Positions 51,043 to 60,997 of a DNA stretch of 64,000 nucleotides are shown piece by piece (positions within the stretch are counted from its first letter, which is position 1; each line of letters begins with the position of its first letter). Location of the stretch: NCBI RefSeq assembly GCF_003073135.1, contig NZ_PGDQ01000023.1, positions 1-64,000 of the forward strand, read 5' to 3'. The notes below the pieces were generated by a model. That model saw only the letters and a program-made list of their open reading frames with translations. It was not told where the DNA came from and did no database searches. Both the position numbers and the translations under genes were made by a program. The stretch is from Euzebya rosea. GTDB lineage: Bacteria > Actinomycetota > Nitriliruptoria > Euzebyales > Euzebyaceae.

Positions 51043-52343
51043 CCGACGCCACCGGCAGGCTGGTCGTCAGGGGCGCCCGCCATCCAGGGGACATCGCCGT
51101 GCGCGACGGCTGGATCGAGGCGATCGGCACCGTCGAGGCGGAAGCGGGCGACACCGTCCTGCGGGTGGACGGGGACATCGTGACGGCCGGGCTGGTCAAC
51201 ACCCATCACCACCTCTACCAGTGGATGACCCGCGGGCGGGCGACCGGCTGCAACCTGTTCGACTGGCTGACGACGCTGTACCCGATCTGGGCGCGGCTGG
51301 ACGTCGAGGACGTGCTGGCCGCCGCCCGGGTCGGGCTGGCCGAGCTGGCGCTGTCGGGCTGCACCACCGCTGCCGACCACCACTACCTGGTCCCCCGAGG
51401 CGACGACAGCGTCTTCGACGCGCTGGCCACCGCCACCCTCGAGGTCGGTACTCGGCTGCACCTCGCCCGTGGCTCGATGGACCTCGGCGAGTCCCGCGGT
51501 GGGCTGCCCCCCGACGACGTGGTGGAGGACCTCGACGCCATCCTCGCCTCCACCGAACGGGTCATCGGCCGCTGGCACGACGCCGAACGGATCGTCGTGA
51601 CCGTCGCGCCGTGCAGCCCCTTCTCGGTCAGCGAACGGCTCATGCGGGAGTCCGCCGACCTCGCCCGCCGCCACGGCCTGCGCCTGCACACCCACCTGGC
51701 CGAGACCAAGGAGGAGGAGGCGGACTGCCTGGCCCGCTTCGGCAAACGACCCCTCGCCGTGCTCGACGGATGGGACTGGGTGGCGCCCGACGTCTGGTAC
51801 GCCCACGGCATCCACTTCGACGACGCCGAGATCACCCGCCTCGCACGGGCCGGCGCAGGTGTGGCCCACTGCCCCTCCTCCAACGCCCGCCTCGCGGCGG
51901 GGTTCTGCCGCACGCCCGCGCTGCGCGACGCCGGTGTCCCGGTGGGACTCGGGGTGGACGGGGTGGCCTCCAACGAGCAGGGCACGCTCGTGACCGAGCT
52001 GCGGCAGGCCCTCTGGTCGGCCCGGCAGGGCACCGGGAACCCCTCGGCCCTCTCGGCCGCGGACGCCCTGGAAATGGGCACCCTCGGCGGCGCCGCCTGC
52101 CTGGGCCGGCGCGACATCGGCCGCCTGGCGGTCGGCGCCCGCGCGGACCTCGTGGTGTGGCCGGGCGAGGACGTCGCCGACATCCCCGACCCGGTCGAGG
52201 CGATCGTGCTCGGCCCGGACCGTCGGGCCCGGCACGTGCTGGTCAACGGCGACCCGATCGTGACCGACGGGCACCTCCTCGGCATGGACCTCGCGGCGGC
52301 CCGGCGGGACCTCGCGACGCGTGCTCGCAGGCTGTGGGGTTGA
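51039..52343 (+). CDS. 8-oxoguanine deaminase (amidohydrolase superfamily)
   Basis: 434 residues from a GTG start. Metal ligands: NTHHHLYQWMTRG (HxH), HTHLAETKEEE, YAHGIHF and the Asp in GLGVDGVASNEQ. The stretch ATGCNLFDWLTTLYPIWARL matches the 8-oxoguanine deaminase group rather than guanine deaminase of the GuaD/GDEase type. It deaminates 8-oxoguanine to urate, giving a second route into the same pathway. It is translationally coupled to the xanthine dehydrogenase large subunit and followed 4 bp later by an MFS gene. Confidence 0.85.
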   Translation: MTDATGRLVVRGARHPGDIAVRDGWIEAIGTVEAEAGDTVLRVDGDIVTAGLVNTHHHLYQWMTRGRATGCNLFDWLTTLYPIWARLDVEDVLAAARVGLAELALSGCTTAADHHYLVPRGDDSVFDALATATLEVGTRLHLARGSMDLGESRGGLPPDDVVEDLDAILASTERVIGRWHDAERIVVTVAPCSPFSVSERLMRESADLARRHGLRLHTHLAETKEEEADCLARFGKRPLAVLDGWDWVAPDVWYAHGIHFDDAEITRLARAGAGVAHCPSSNARLAAGFCRTPALRDAGVPVGLGVDGVASNEQGTLVTELRQALWSARQGTGNPSALSAADALEMGTLGGAACLGRRDIGRLAVGARADLVVWPGEDVADIPDPVEAIVLGPDRRARHVLVNGDPIVTDGHLLGMDLAAARRDLATRARRLWG

Positions 52344-52347
52344 CGTC

Positions 52348-53565
52348 GTGACCCCCACCCCCGACGGCCGCCCCGGCGGGACGGCCGATCGCCCCGCCGT
52401 GCCCCCGCGCCTGCCCCGCGAGGTCCGCCTCGCGCTCGTCGCCGTCGTCATCGCCCGCCTCGGCATCAACGGCGGCATCCGCGTGGTGTTCCCGTTCCTG
52501 CCGGCGATCGCCCGGGGGCTCGGCACCACGCTCGCAGTCATGGGTGTGCTTGTCGCCGCCCGCAGCCTGGTGGGCACCATGGCGCCGCTCGCAGCGTCGC
52601 TGGGCGAGCGGACCGGCCGGCGGGCGGTGATGCTCGGCGGGCTGGCGGCCACCGCGATCGGCAGCACCGTCATCGGCCTGGCCCCCACCGTCGCGGTCGC
52701 CGCGGTCGGCTTCGTCCTGGTCGGGCTCGGCAAGCCGTTGTTCGACGTGCCGATGCAGGGGTGGTTCGGCGCCCGCGTGCCCTACGAGAAACGCGGACGG
52801 GTGCTCGGGATCACCGAGCTGACCTGGGCCGGCGGGCTGCTGGCCACCGTGCCGCTGTCCGGCTGGCTGATCCAGCGGACGTCCTGGCGGATCCAGTTCG
52901 TGCCCGTCGTCGTCCTGGTGGTCGCCGGGCTGCTGGCCGTGGCCGTGCTGATGCGCAACGACCGGCCACCGGCCCGGCAGCGGACCACGCTCGCCCTCAC
53001 CCGCCCACGGGTTGCGATGCTGGCCGTCGTCGCGTTGTTCTCCTTCGCCGCCGAGAGCCTCTTCGTCGTCTACGGCGCCTGGCTGGAGGCCGACCTCGGA
53101 TTCGACGTCGGTGCCATCGGCGCGTTCACGGTGCTGGTGGTCGCCGCCGAGCTGACCGGGGAGGGTGGGGTGACGGCCCTGGGCGACCGCATCGGGTTGC
53201 ACCGTGCCGTCCGGGCCGCCCTCGTCCTGTCGACGGTGGCCTACCTGACCCTGCTGACGGTCGGCAGCAGCGTGCCGCTGGCCATCCTCGCCGTCGTGGT
53301 CTGGTTCGTCGGCTACGAGGTGTCGATCGTCGCGTCGGTCCCGCTGGTCACCGAGCTCGGCGGCGACGGCCGGGACCGGCTGCTCGGCCTCATGGTCGGA
53401 GTGCTGGCAGGCGGCCGTGCCGTCGGGGCGCTGGTCGCCCCCCAGCTGTTCGCGCTCGGCGGAATCGGCGCCATGGCGATCGTGTCCGCCGTCAGCGTGG
53501 CCATCGCTGCGGTGCTGATGGCCACGCTGGTCCCGGCCCCACGCCGAACGTCCGACCCCGGTTAG
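52348..53565 (+). CDS. MFS transporter
   Basis: 405 residues from GTG 52348; a longer frame from 52321 would overlap the deaminase gene. About twelve helices: LALVAVVIARLGINGGIRVVFPFLP first, a conserved loop in GERTGRRAVMLGGLAATAIGS, a central loop (MRNDRPPARQRTTLALTRPR) and a symmetrical second half. The 4-bp gap puts it in the xanthine dehydrogenase operon, so a purine or a pathway intermediate is a possible substrate, but the sequence alone does not show that. Its stop overlaps the convergent serA stop by 4 bp. Confidence 0.82.
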   Translation: MTPTPDGRPGGTADRPAVPPRLPREVRLALVAVVIARLGINGGIRVVFPFLPAIARGLGTTLAVMGVLVAARSLVGTMAPLAASLGERTGRRAVMLGGLAATAIGSTVIGLAPTVAVAAVGFVLVGLGKPLFDVPMQGWFGARVPYEKRGRVLGITELTWAGGLLATVPLSGWLIQRTSWRIQFVPVVVLVVAGLLAVAVLMRNDRPPARQRTTLALTRPRVAMLAVVALFSFAAESLFVVYGAWLEADLGFDVGAIGAFTVLVVAAELTGEGGVTALGDRIGLHRAVRAALVLSTVAYLTLLTVGSSVPLAILAVVVWFVGYEVSIVASVPLVTELGGDGRDRLLGLMVGVLAGGRAVGALVAPQLFALGGIGAMAIVSAVSVAIAAVLMATLVPAPRRTSDPG

Positions 53566-55136
53566 GTCAGGTTGACCGCGCGGATGGCCGTGGCGTCGAT
53601 GGCCTGGGCGATGTCGCTGAGGACGTCGGCAGGGATGACGGAGTCCACCGCCATCGCCACCAGCGCCTCGCCACCGGAGTCGGTGCGGCCGACCTGCATG
53701 GAGGCGATGTTGACGCCGGCGTCGCCCAGGCGGCCGCCGACGACACCGACGACACCGGGGCGGTCGGTGTAGCGGAAGAACGCCATGTGCTCGGCGGGCT
53801 CCATGTCCACGTCGAAGCCCCACACCTTGATCAGGCGCGGCTTGTGGGCGTGGCCGACGAGGGTCCCTGCGACGACGTTGTCACCGGCTCGCAGCGTCAC
53901 GGTCGAGACGTAGTCCTGGCTGTCGGTGCTGGTCAGCGTCGACAGCTGCATCTCGCGTTCCTTGGCGATCAGCGGCGCGTTGACGAAGGTGACGGGCTCG
54001 TGCACGACGTCGCCCAGCAGGCCGCGAAGCGCCGACAGGTTGAGCGCGTCGACGGTCTCCTCGGCGATGCGGCCGTGGTACTCCACGCACACCTCGCCGG
54101 TCATCTCCTTGCCACCACCGAGGGCGGTGAACAGGCGACCGAGGGTCTCGGCCAGCGGCATGTAGGGCTTGAGCGCCTCGGGGATGCCCCCGCCGATCTC
54201 GACGTTGACCGCCGACGGGACGAACTCGCCGTCCAGCGCCAGGGCCACCGCCTCGGCGACCTGCGTCCCGGCCTTGTCCTGTGCCTCGTCGGTGGACGCG
54301 CCCAGGTGCGGGGTGGCGACGAGGTTCGGCAGGCCGAGCAGCGGCGAGTCGCCGACCGGCTCGTTGTCGAACACGTCCAGCGCGGCGCCCCGGATCCAGC
54401 CCTCCGTCAGCGCGGTGTGCAGGGCGGCCTCGTCGACCAGCCCACCGCGGGCGGCGTTGACCAGCAGGCCGTTGGGGCCCAGCGCCAGCAGCTCGGACTT
54501 GGAGATGATCCCCGTCGTCTCGGGCGTCTTCGGCAGGTGGATGGTGATGATGTCGGCCTGCTCGCAGACCTCCAGCACCGTCGGGACCAGCTCGACACCC
54601 AGACGGGCGGCACGCTCGGCCGTCACGTAGGGGTCGTAGGCGATCAGGTGCACCCCGAACGCCATCAGCCGCTGGGCCACGAGTGTTCCGATCCGGCCGA
54701 GCCCGAGGACACCGACGGTCTTGCCGGCCACCTCGACGCCCTTCAGCTTCGACCGCAGCCACTGCCCCTCGCGGAGACTGGCGTCGGCCTCCGGGATCCG
54801 GCGGGCCATCGACAGCAGCAGGGCCACCGCATGCTCGGCGGCGGAGATGATGTTGGACTGCGGCGCGTTGCACACCAGCACGCCACGCGCGGTGGCTGCG
54901 GGGATGTCGACGTTGTCCAGCCCGATGCCGGCGCGTGCGACGACCTTGAGGTTGTCGGCGGCCGCGAGGACGTCGGCGTCGATGAACGTGGCCGAGCGGA
55001 TCACGACCGCGTCGTAGGGGGCGATCGCGGCGATCAGCTCGTCCTTGGACATGCCGGTGCGCACGTCGACGTCGAAGCGCTGTGCCAGCACGTCGACTCC
55101 GGCTTCGCTGAGGGCGTCAGCGACGAGGACCTTCAT
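53562..55136 (-). CDS. serA: D-3-phosphoglycerate dehydrogenase
   Basis: 524 residues. NAD-binding GKTVGVLGLGRIGTLVAQRL, substrate motif ARAGIGLDNVDIPAA, catalytic Arg/Glu/His region (LVNAARGGLVDEAALHTAL; ATPHLGASTDEAQDKAG). An intervening ASB domain and a C-terminal ACT domain (DRPGVVGVVGGRLGDAGVNI) give the long actinobacterial form. It converts 3-phosphoglycerate to 3-phosphohydroxypyruvate, the first step of serine synthesis, and the ACT domain normally binds serine as feedback inhibitor. The gene is monocistronic here. Confidence 0.95.
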   Translation of the reverse strand: MKVLVADALSEAGVDVLAQRFDVDVRTGMSKDELIAAIAPYDAVVIRSATFIDADVLAAADNLKVVARAGIGLDNVDIPAATARGVLVCNAPQSNIISAAEHAVALLLSMARRIPEADASLREGQWLRSKLKGVEVAGKTVGVLGLGRIGTLVAQRLMAFGVHLIAYDPYVTAERAARLGVELVPTVLEVCEQADIITIHLPKTPETTGIISKSELLALGPNGLLVNAARGGLVDEAALHTALTEGWIRGAALDVFDNEPVGDSPLLGLPNLVATPHLGASTDEAQDKAGTQVAEAVALALDGEFVPSAVNVEIGGGIPEALKPYMPLAETLGRLFTALGGGKEMTGEVCVEYHGRIAEETVDALNLSALRGLLGDVVHEPVTFVNAPLIAKEREMQLSTLTSTDSQDYVSTVTLRAGDNVVAGTLVGHAHKPRLIKVWGFDVDMEPAEHMAFFRYTDRPGVVGVVGGRLGDAGVNIASMQVGRTDSGGEALVAMAVDSVIPADVLSDIAQAIDATAIRAVNLT

Positions 55137-55235
55137 CTGGGGTTCACTTTCGACGGGTTCGGGGGAATGACCAACATAAGGGGGGTCGCCACGGACCTCC
55201 CATTCCCCAACGGTACGAACTCGCCCGATCGTGGG

Positions 55236-55994
55236 TCACTGGGGGAACGCCACGTCCAGCGGCGCGGGCGCGATCACGAACTGGTGTGTGGCGGCGAGCG
55301 CCAGCTCGATCGGGGTCGGCCACGGGTTGGCCAGGCATCCACGCAGGGTGCCGCTCTGCTGCTCCATGACCGGCGCGACCGTCCCCTCCTCGGTGCAGCG
55401 GATGTGGTGCATGCCCAGCAGGTGGCCGACCTCGTGGTTGACCAGCATCGTGCGGTAGCTGGCCACGTCGCCCGGCCAGTGCGGCACGGCGTCGCGCCAG
55501 CGGATGGCGTTGAGCACGACCAGCGGGCCGTTCTGGCACGAGAACCGCCCGCCGACGTCGTAGGGCTGGCACAACGCCTGCGCCTCCTCCCCCTCCACGA
55601 CCAGGATCGTGTACGGGGCGTCCGGCGACTGCCGGAAGTCGATGTTCGCCTGCTGCCATCCGCGGGGGTCCTCCAGCACCGAGGTGATCACCGCGGGCGC
55701 GTCGGCCACGGCCGGGTCCGGACTGCGGACCTCGACGCGATAGTCGATGGTCAGGATCGGCTGCGGAGGGGGTGAGGGGGTCACCGGCGTCGTGGGCTCG
55801 ACCGCCACGGGCGGCCCGTCGACGGGCTCCGCGGCCAGCGGCGGCCGCGAGAGCAGGACCGTCCCCTTGCCCGTTCGGGCGACGCAGGCCGTCGCGCCGA
55901 GGACGAGGCACAGCACGAATCCAACGACCACGACGGGAAAAAGGGGCGCGCGCACTACGGTTGGCAGTCTCGCTGCCGACCGGTGTTCATGCAT
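55236..55994 (-). CDS. DUF3152 zinc-metallopeptidase-like exported protein
   Basis: 252 residues from the ATG at 55994. A hydrophobic N-terminal segment (PLFPVVVVGFVLCLVLGATAC) gives export, then a Pro-rich linker and the DUF3152 domain with VVLNAIRWRDAVPHWPGD, SYRTMLVNHEVGHLLGMHHI (HExxHxxGxxH) and the cysteines of CQPYDVGGRFSCQN. DUF3152 proteins are exported actinobacterial proteins of unknown substrate. The start codon overlaps that of the divergent GGDEF-EAL gene by two bases. A later GTG start near 55957 would separate them. Confidence 0.85.
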   Translation of the reverse strand: MHEHRSAARLPTVVRAPLFPVVVVGFVLCLVLGATACVARTGKGTVLLSRPPLAAEPVDGPPVAVEPTTPVTPSPPPQPILTIDYRVEVRSPDPAVADAPAVITSVLEDPRGWQQANIDFRQSPDAPYTILVVEGEEAQALCQPYDVGGRFSCQNGPLVVLNAIRWRDAVPHWPGDVASYRTMLVNHEVGHLLGMHHIRCTEEGTVAPVMEQQSGTLRGCLANPWPTPIELALAATHQFVIAPAPLDVAFPQ

Positions 55995-58611
55995 GGACCA
56001 GACGGGCTCGTCACGGCGGAGCAGAAGGCGTGCAGCCTTCCGTGTCGTTGCGGCGCCCGTTGTGGTGCTGCTGGTGGGGATCCTGGCAAGCATCGCCATC
56101 GCCGAGCAGGTCGACGTCACCCGACGGCAGAGCCGCGTCGAGCGAACACTCGCGGAGTGGTCGGGCATCCTCCAGGCCAGGGTCGACACCACGGGCGGCC
56201 TGGTCGCCGGGGCGTCTGCGCACTACAGCCGCCTCCGCCACGACGCCGCCGGGGTCACCGACGAGGACCTCCAGCAGTTCCTGGCCACGTCCGGCGCTCA
56301 GCAGCGCCACGGCCAGCTGACGCAGGGGCTGATGTACGTGGCCCGAGTCGATCGCGACCTCCTCTCCCAGTACGTCGCACGGCGACGGCTCAGCCTCCCG
56401 ACCTTCGAGGTGGCCGACGGGCCGTACCGCGTCTACCCCACGGTCCTGTGGGCGGAGTCCGGCGGCACCGGACGCCACGGCGAACGGCTGGACGCCGATC
56501 CCGAACGGGCCACCATCCTCGCCGACGTCCGGGAACGCCAGGAGGTGCTGATGACGCCTCCCCTCGCCGACGACGACGGGCCGACCCTGGAGATCTTCGG
56601 CCCGGTCGTGTCGGCCACCGGCACCCACATCGGCTGGGTCGGCACGAGCGTCCGGCTCGCCGACCTGATCGCGACGACCGGCGAGCTGCCCGGTGGGCTG
56701 GCGATCACCGACAACGGCATCCCCGTCTTCGGCGAACCCCCCGCTGACAGCGACGACCTCGTCCACGGGAGGACGTCCCTGGACCTGCTGGGGCGACGGT
56801 GGCAGGTCACCCTGACCGACGGACACTTCGGCCTCGACGTCCCGACCCTCCTCGCCGGCCTGTCCCTGGCCGTCATGGCAGCCCTCCTCATCGGGGTCGG
56901 CCAGCGGACGAGGCGACGGCTCGCCTCCTCGGTGGTCACGGTGACGGAGTCGAGGGATCGCTACGCCTCCTACCTGGACGCGATCGTGCAGAACCTCGAC
57001 GTCGGCATCATCGCCTGCGACGCCGACGGCAACGTCGTGGTCAGCAACGACACCTCGGCGGACATGTTCGGGGTGTCGACGGCAGAGGCAGCCAAGGAGG
57101 AATGGAACGCCGCCCGTGGTCCCGACGGCCTGCCGATCGCCCTCCAGGGGACCCCGCTGGCACGTGTCATGGCGGGTGAGTTCGTGCACCGCCAGCACCA
57201 CGCCCAGCCCGGTACCAGCTCGGTCTGGTCATTCAGCGGCCAGCCGATCAGCGTGCACGAGGACCGGGTCGGCGGCGTCATCGCCATCCACGACGTCACC
57301 GAGATGGTCGCCGCGGAGACCCGCATGACGCGGCTTGCGATGCACGACCACCTGACCGGGCTGGCCAACCGCCGACGCCTGGGGATCGAGCTGGACACGG
57401 CCCTGGACGAACAACGAGCGGGAGGGGCACCGGCCACGGTCCTCTTCATGGACCTCGACCGCTTCAAGGCCGTCAACGACACCGCCGGCCACCACCGTGG
57501 CGACCGCATGCTCGTCGACGTGGCGAGGGCCCTGACCCGGGCGTCCCACGACGGCGACGTGGTCGCCCGCGTGGGCGGCGACGAGTTCGTGCTGCTGTGC
57601 CGTCACTGCCCCGACGCGGCGGCCGCCCACCAGCTGGCGACCACGGCGAGCGAGGTGGTCCGCCCGATCGTCGCCACCGAGGACCTGCTGCTCGTCGGGG
57701 CGGGGATCAGCATCGGTGTGGTCATGCCGCAGGAGACCGACAGCGTCGACGACGTGCTGCGGTTCGCCGACCTCGCCATGTACGAGGCCAAGCGCACCGA
57801 GGGCACCGCGGTCCGTGTCTACGAGACCGGCCTGGGGACTCGGGCGGCCGAGCGCTACGACCTCGAGCGGCGGCTGCGCGAGGCGTTGCGCACCGACGCA
57901 CTGACGGTGGCGTTCCAACCGATCGTGGAGGCAGGCGACCGGCGCATCACCGGCGCCGAGGCGCTGGTGCGCTGGCACGACGGCGACCGCACGATCCCAC
58001 CCGACGAGTTCATCCCGCTGGCCGAGCAGACCGGCCTGGTGGTCGACATCGACCTGTTCGTGCTCGATCGGGTGTGCGCCGCGCTGGCGATGCCGGGATC
58101 GCCGAACCGAATCGGCGTGAACTTCAGCGCCGGCACGCTGGCCCTGCCGGACCTCGTCGAGCGCATCGACGCCGTGTTGACGCGTCACGGCGTGCCCGCC
58201 GACCGCCTGTGCGTCGAGCTGACGGAGACCACGCTGATCGGCGTGTCGGCGGTGACCGACGCGATGCTCCACACCCTGTTCGACCGGGGCGTGCACCTGG
58301 CCCTCGACGACTTCGGGACCGGGTACGCCTCGCTCAACTACCTGCGACGGTTCCCGGTGACGCGGATCAAGATCGACCGCAGCTTCGTCGACGACGTGCT
58401 CGCCAGCCCCGAGGACGCCGCGATCGTCCAGGGCACGGTACTCCTCGCCGAGCGACTGTCCATCCAGACCGTCGCGGAGGGGGTCGAGACGGTCGCACAG
58501 GCCGAGGCGCTGACGGCGTTCGGCTGCGACCACCTGCAGGGCTACCTGCTCGGCCGCCCCATGCCGCTGGAGGACCTGCTGCGGGTCACCAGCGGGTACG
58601 TACGGACATGA
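55993..58611 (+). CDS. GGDEF-EAL cyclic-di-GMP enzyme with CHASE-like and PAS domains
   Basis: 872 residues from the ATG at 55993. An N-terminal helix (VVAAPVVVLLVGILASIAIA), a CHASE-like extracytoplasmic domain (~40-275) with MYVARVDRDLLSQYV and ILADVRERQEVLMTPPL, a second helix (LLAGLSLAVMAALLIGVG), a PAS domain (~325-435), GGDEF (VGGDEF near 529) and EAL (GAEALVRW near 655; DDFGTGYASLNYLRR; AEGVET). The I-site position before GGDEF is HDGD, not RxxD, so product inhibition is doubtful. Both catalytic motifs look intact. Confidence 0.9.
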   Translation: MDQTGSSRRSRRRAAFRVVAAPVVVLLVGILASIAIAEQVDVTRRQSRVERTLAEWSGILQARVDTTGGLVAGASAHYSRLRHDAAGVTDEDLQQFLATSGAQQRHGQLTQGLMYVARVDRDLLSQYVARRRLSLPTFEVADGPYRVYPTVLWAESGGTGRHGERLDADPERATILADVRERQEVLMTPPLADDDGPTLEIFGPVVSATGTHIGWVGTSVRLADLIATTGELPGGLAITDNGIPVFGEPPADSDDLVHGRTSLDLLGRRWQVTLTDGHFGLDVPTLLAGLSLAVMAALLIGVGQRTRRRLASSVVTVTESRDRYASYLDAIVQNLDVGIIACDADGNVVVSNDTSADMFGVSTAEAAKEEWNAARGPDGLPIALQGTPLARVMAGEFVHRQHHAQPGTSSVWSFSGQPISVHEDRVGGVIAIHDVTEMVAAETRMTRLAMHDHLTGLANRRRLGIELDTALDEQRAGGAPATVLFMDLDRFKAVNDTAGHHRGDRMLVDVARALTRASHDGDVVARVGGDEFVLLCRHCPDAAAAHQLATTASEVVRPIVATEDLLLVGAGISIGVVMPQETDSVDDVLRFADLAMYEAKRTEGTAVRVYETGLGTRAAERYDLERRLREALRTDALTVAFQPIVEAGDRRITGAEALVRWHDGDRTIPPDEFIPLAEQTGLVVDIDLFVLDRVCAALAMPGSPNRIGVNFSAGTLALPDLVERIDAVLTRHGVPADRLCVELTETTLIGVSAVTDAMLHTLFDRGVHLALDDFGTGYASLNYLRRFPVTRIKIDRSFVDDVLASPEDAAIVQGTVLLAERLSIQTVAEGVETVAQAEALTAFGCDHLQGYLLGRPMPLEDLLRVTSGYVRT

Positions 58612-58639
58612 CGTAGGCAGAAAATGGCCACGGCGTGCC

Positions 58640-60949
58640 ATGTCGGATCCGCGTTCCGACGGTCAGGCTCGACAGGTGACCCCACTTGCGCTTCCGGCCC
58701 GCTGGCGTGTCGTGCTGCTTCCGCTCGCCGTCGTGGCCGCGGTGGCCGCCGGGTGGGCGCTGGTCGACCCCGGTGGCACGTCCGTGGCCGCAGCAGCCCT
58801 GCTCGCTGCAGCGGGCTCGGCGGGGCTCGCAGTGGTCGACCGTCGCCGCCTCGCCTCCAACGTCGCCGTCAGCGCACGTGAACGCGACGAGCTGGCCAAC
58901 GTGGTCCAGGCGGTCTTCGCCAACGGACCGGTCGGCATGGCCGTGATCGACCTGCGCGACGACCAGCGCGGCCGGTTCCTCGTCGTCAACCCACAGCTGG
59001 CGACGTTCCTGCAGCGCACCGTCCAGGAGTGCGAGACGCTGCGCTGCGCCGACATCACCCCACCGGGCGACGACCTCACCGGCCGCGGCGAGGACCTCCT
59101 CGTGGTGGCCGAACGGTCCGGACGGACCCGAGTGGCGGTGGAACGACCGCTGCTGCGGGCCGACGGCACGATGGTCTGGGGCCTGCTCAGCGGCATGGTC
59201 ATGACCGACGACCTCGGCCGGCCCGACACGCTGGTCCTGCAGGTCCAGGACATCGATCAGCGCCGCAGGCTGCAGCACGACCTGCACCGGCACACGGCCT
59301 TCATCGAAGCCGCGGTGACCGACGTGGAGGTCGGCCTGATGGCCTGCGACGCCAGCGGTCGGGTCACCCTGTTCAACCCCGCAGCATGGATGCAGTTCTC
59401 CGGGCAGGCCGACGCGGCGACCATGCCCGACACCTGGCCGTGTGACCTGTGGCCGCGCCACGCCGACGGCCGACCCTTCGAGCCGGAGGAGCTGCCGCTG
59501 CACCGCGCGCTCGCCGGCGAGGTCCTGGTCAACGAGGAGTTCACCCTGACCCGTGCCGACGGCGACCTGCGGACCCACCTCACCAGCGCCCGTCGCATGC
59601 TGGCCGAGGACGGCTCGGTGCTGGGCGCCGTCGTGACGGTCAACGACATCACCGACCGCAAGCGCGACGAGGACGAGATGGCCCGGCTGGCGACCAGCGA
59701 CCACCTGACCGGGCTGCCGAACCGACGACTGCTGAACGTCCGACTCGGCCAGGCCCTCGACCGTCCCGGGCAGCAGCACGCCCGGGTGGCGCTGCTGTTC
59801 CTCGACCTCGACCGCTTCAAGCTCATCAACGACAGCCGTGGCCACGACGTCGGCGACCGGCTCCTGCAGTGCATCGCCGACCGGCTGCAGGACGGGCTCC
59901 GTCCCGGCGACACGGTGGCGCGCATGGGGGGTGACGAGTTCGTCGTGCTGTGCGACGGCGTCCTCGGCGAGCTCGAGGCCCTTGCGATCGCCGACCGCGT
60001 CTGCCGCGACGTGAGCCGACCGATGGTCGTCGACGACGACGAGGTCGTGATCACCTGCTCCGTCGGGGTGGTCCTGGCTGGCGAGGACGCGAGCGCCCAC
60101 GACCTGCTGCGCCGGGCCGACCTGGCCATGTACGCGGCGAAGGATGCGGGCCGTGACTCCGTCAGCATGTACCGCCACGGCCTGACCACCGCGGTCAGCC
60201 GTCGGTTCCACCTCGAACGTCGCCTGCGCACGGCGCTGCGCGACGACGAGCTCGTGGTGCAGTACCAGCCGATCGTGGACGCGGTGGCCGGTGACACCGT
60301 CGCGGTGGAGGCGCTGGTCCGCTGGCAGCGCGACCACCAGCTGCTGCTTCCCGCCGAGTTCATCGACGTCGCCGAGGACAGCGGCCTCATCATCGACATC
60401 GATCGCCTGGTCCTGTCCACCGCCTGCCGCACCGCTGCCGACATGGAGGGCGAGCTGACGGTCAACGTCAACATGTCGTCCCGACAGCTGGCCGACCCCG
60501 ACCTCGTGCCCTTCGTCGTCTCGATGCTGGACACGAGCGGCCTGCCACCCGAACGGCTGTGCCTGGAGCTGACCGAGCGAGCGCTCATCGACGCGGGCAA
60601 CGGCGTGGACGAGGCGCTGCAGGTGCTGCGGCGACAAGGTGTCCGGGTGGCGCTGGACGACTTCGGGACGGGCTACGCCTCGCTGACCTACCTCCGCCGC
60701 TTCGCCGTCGACGTCGTCAAGATCGACCACTCCTTCGTACGCGGGATGCTGAGCTCACGACACGACCGCGCGATCGTCGCCGCGACCATCGACCTGGCCC
60801 ACGAGCTGGGCCTGTCCACCGTCGCGGAGGGCGTGGAGACCCCCGAGCAGGGACAGGTCCTGGCCGACATGGGCTGTGACCGCCTGCAGGGCTTCTGGTA
60901 CTCCCGTGCCGTGCACTCCGCGGACCTGCCGCGCCGCCCGGTGGCCTGA
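58640..60949 (+). CDS. GGDEF-EAL cyclic-di-GMP enzyme with PAS domains
   Basis: 769 residues. Two N-terminal hydrophobic stretches (VVLLPLAVVAAVAAGWALV, VAAAALLAAAGSAGLAVV), then two PAS-like domains (~85-215 and ~215-335; GLMACDASGRVTLFNPAAW), GGDEF (MGGDEF near 431) and EAL (AVEALVRW near 556; DDFGTGYASLTYLRR; AEGVET). Here RPGD at the I-site position matches RxxD, so cyclic-di-GMP product inhibition is likely, unlike the upstream paralogue. The start lies 28 bp after the paralogue stop; the two are probably cotranscribed. Confidence 0.9.
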   Translation: MSDPRSDGQARQVTPLALPARWRVVLLPLAVVAAVAAGWALVDPGGTSVAAAALLAAAGSAGLAVVDRRRLASNVAVSARERDELANVVQAVFANGPVGMAVIDLRDDQRGRFLVVNPQLATFLQRTVQECETLRCADITPPGDDLTGRGEDLLVVAERSGRTRVAVERPLLRADGTMVWGLLSGMVMTDDLGRPDTLVLQVQDIDQRRRLQHDLHRHTAFIEAAVTDVEVGLMACDASGRVTLFNPAAWMQFSGQADAATMPDTWPCDLWPRHADGRPFEPEELPLHRALAGEVLVNEEFTLTRADGDLRTHLTSARRMLAEDGSVLGAVVTVNDITDRKRDEDEMARLATSDHLTGLPNRRLLNVRLGQALDRPGQQHARVALLFLDLDRFKLINDSRGHDVGDRLLQCIADRLQDGLRPGDTVARMGGDEFVVLCDGVLGELEALAIADRVCRDVSRPMVVDDDEVVITCSVGVVLAGEDASAHDLLRRADLAMYAAKDAGRDSVSMYRHGLTTAVSRRFHLERRLRTALRDDELVVQYQPIVDAVAGDTVAVEALVRWQRDHQLLLPAEFIDVAEDSGLIIDIDRLVLSTACRTAADMEGELTVNVNMSSRQLADPDLVPFVVSMLDTSGLPPERLCLELTERALIDAGNGVDEALQVLRRQGVRVALDDFGTGYASLTYLRRFAVDVVKIDHSFVRGMLSSRHDRAIVAATIDLAHELGLSTVAEGVETPEQGQVLADMGCDRLQGFWYSRAVHSADLPRRPVA

Positions 60950-60997
60950 CTCCCCCTCTCCGCAACCCGCGTCACGGGACTCGACCACACGACGACG

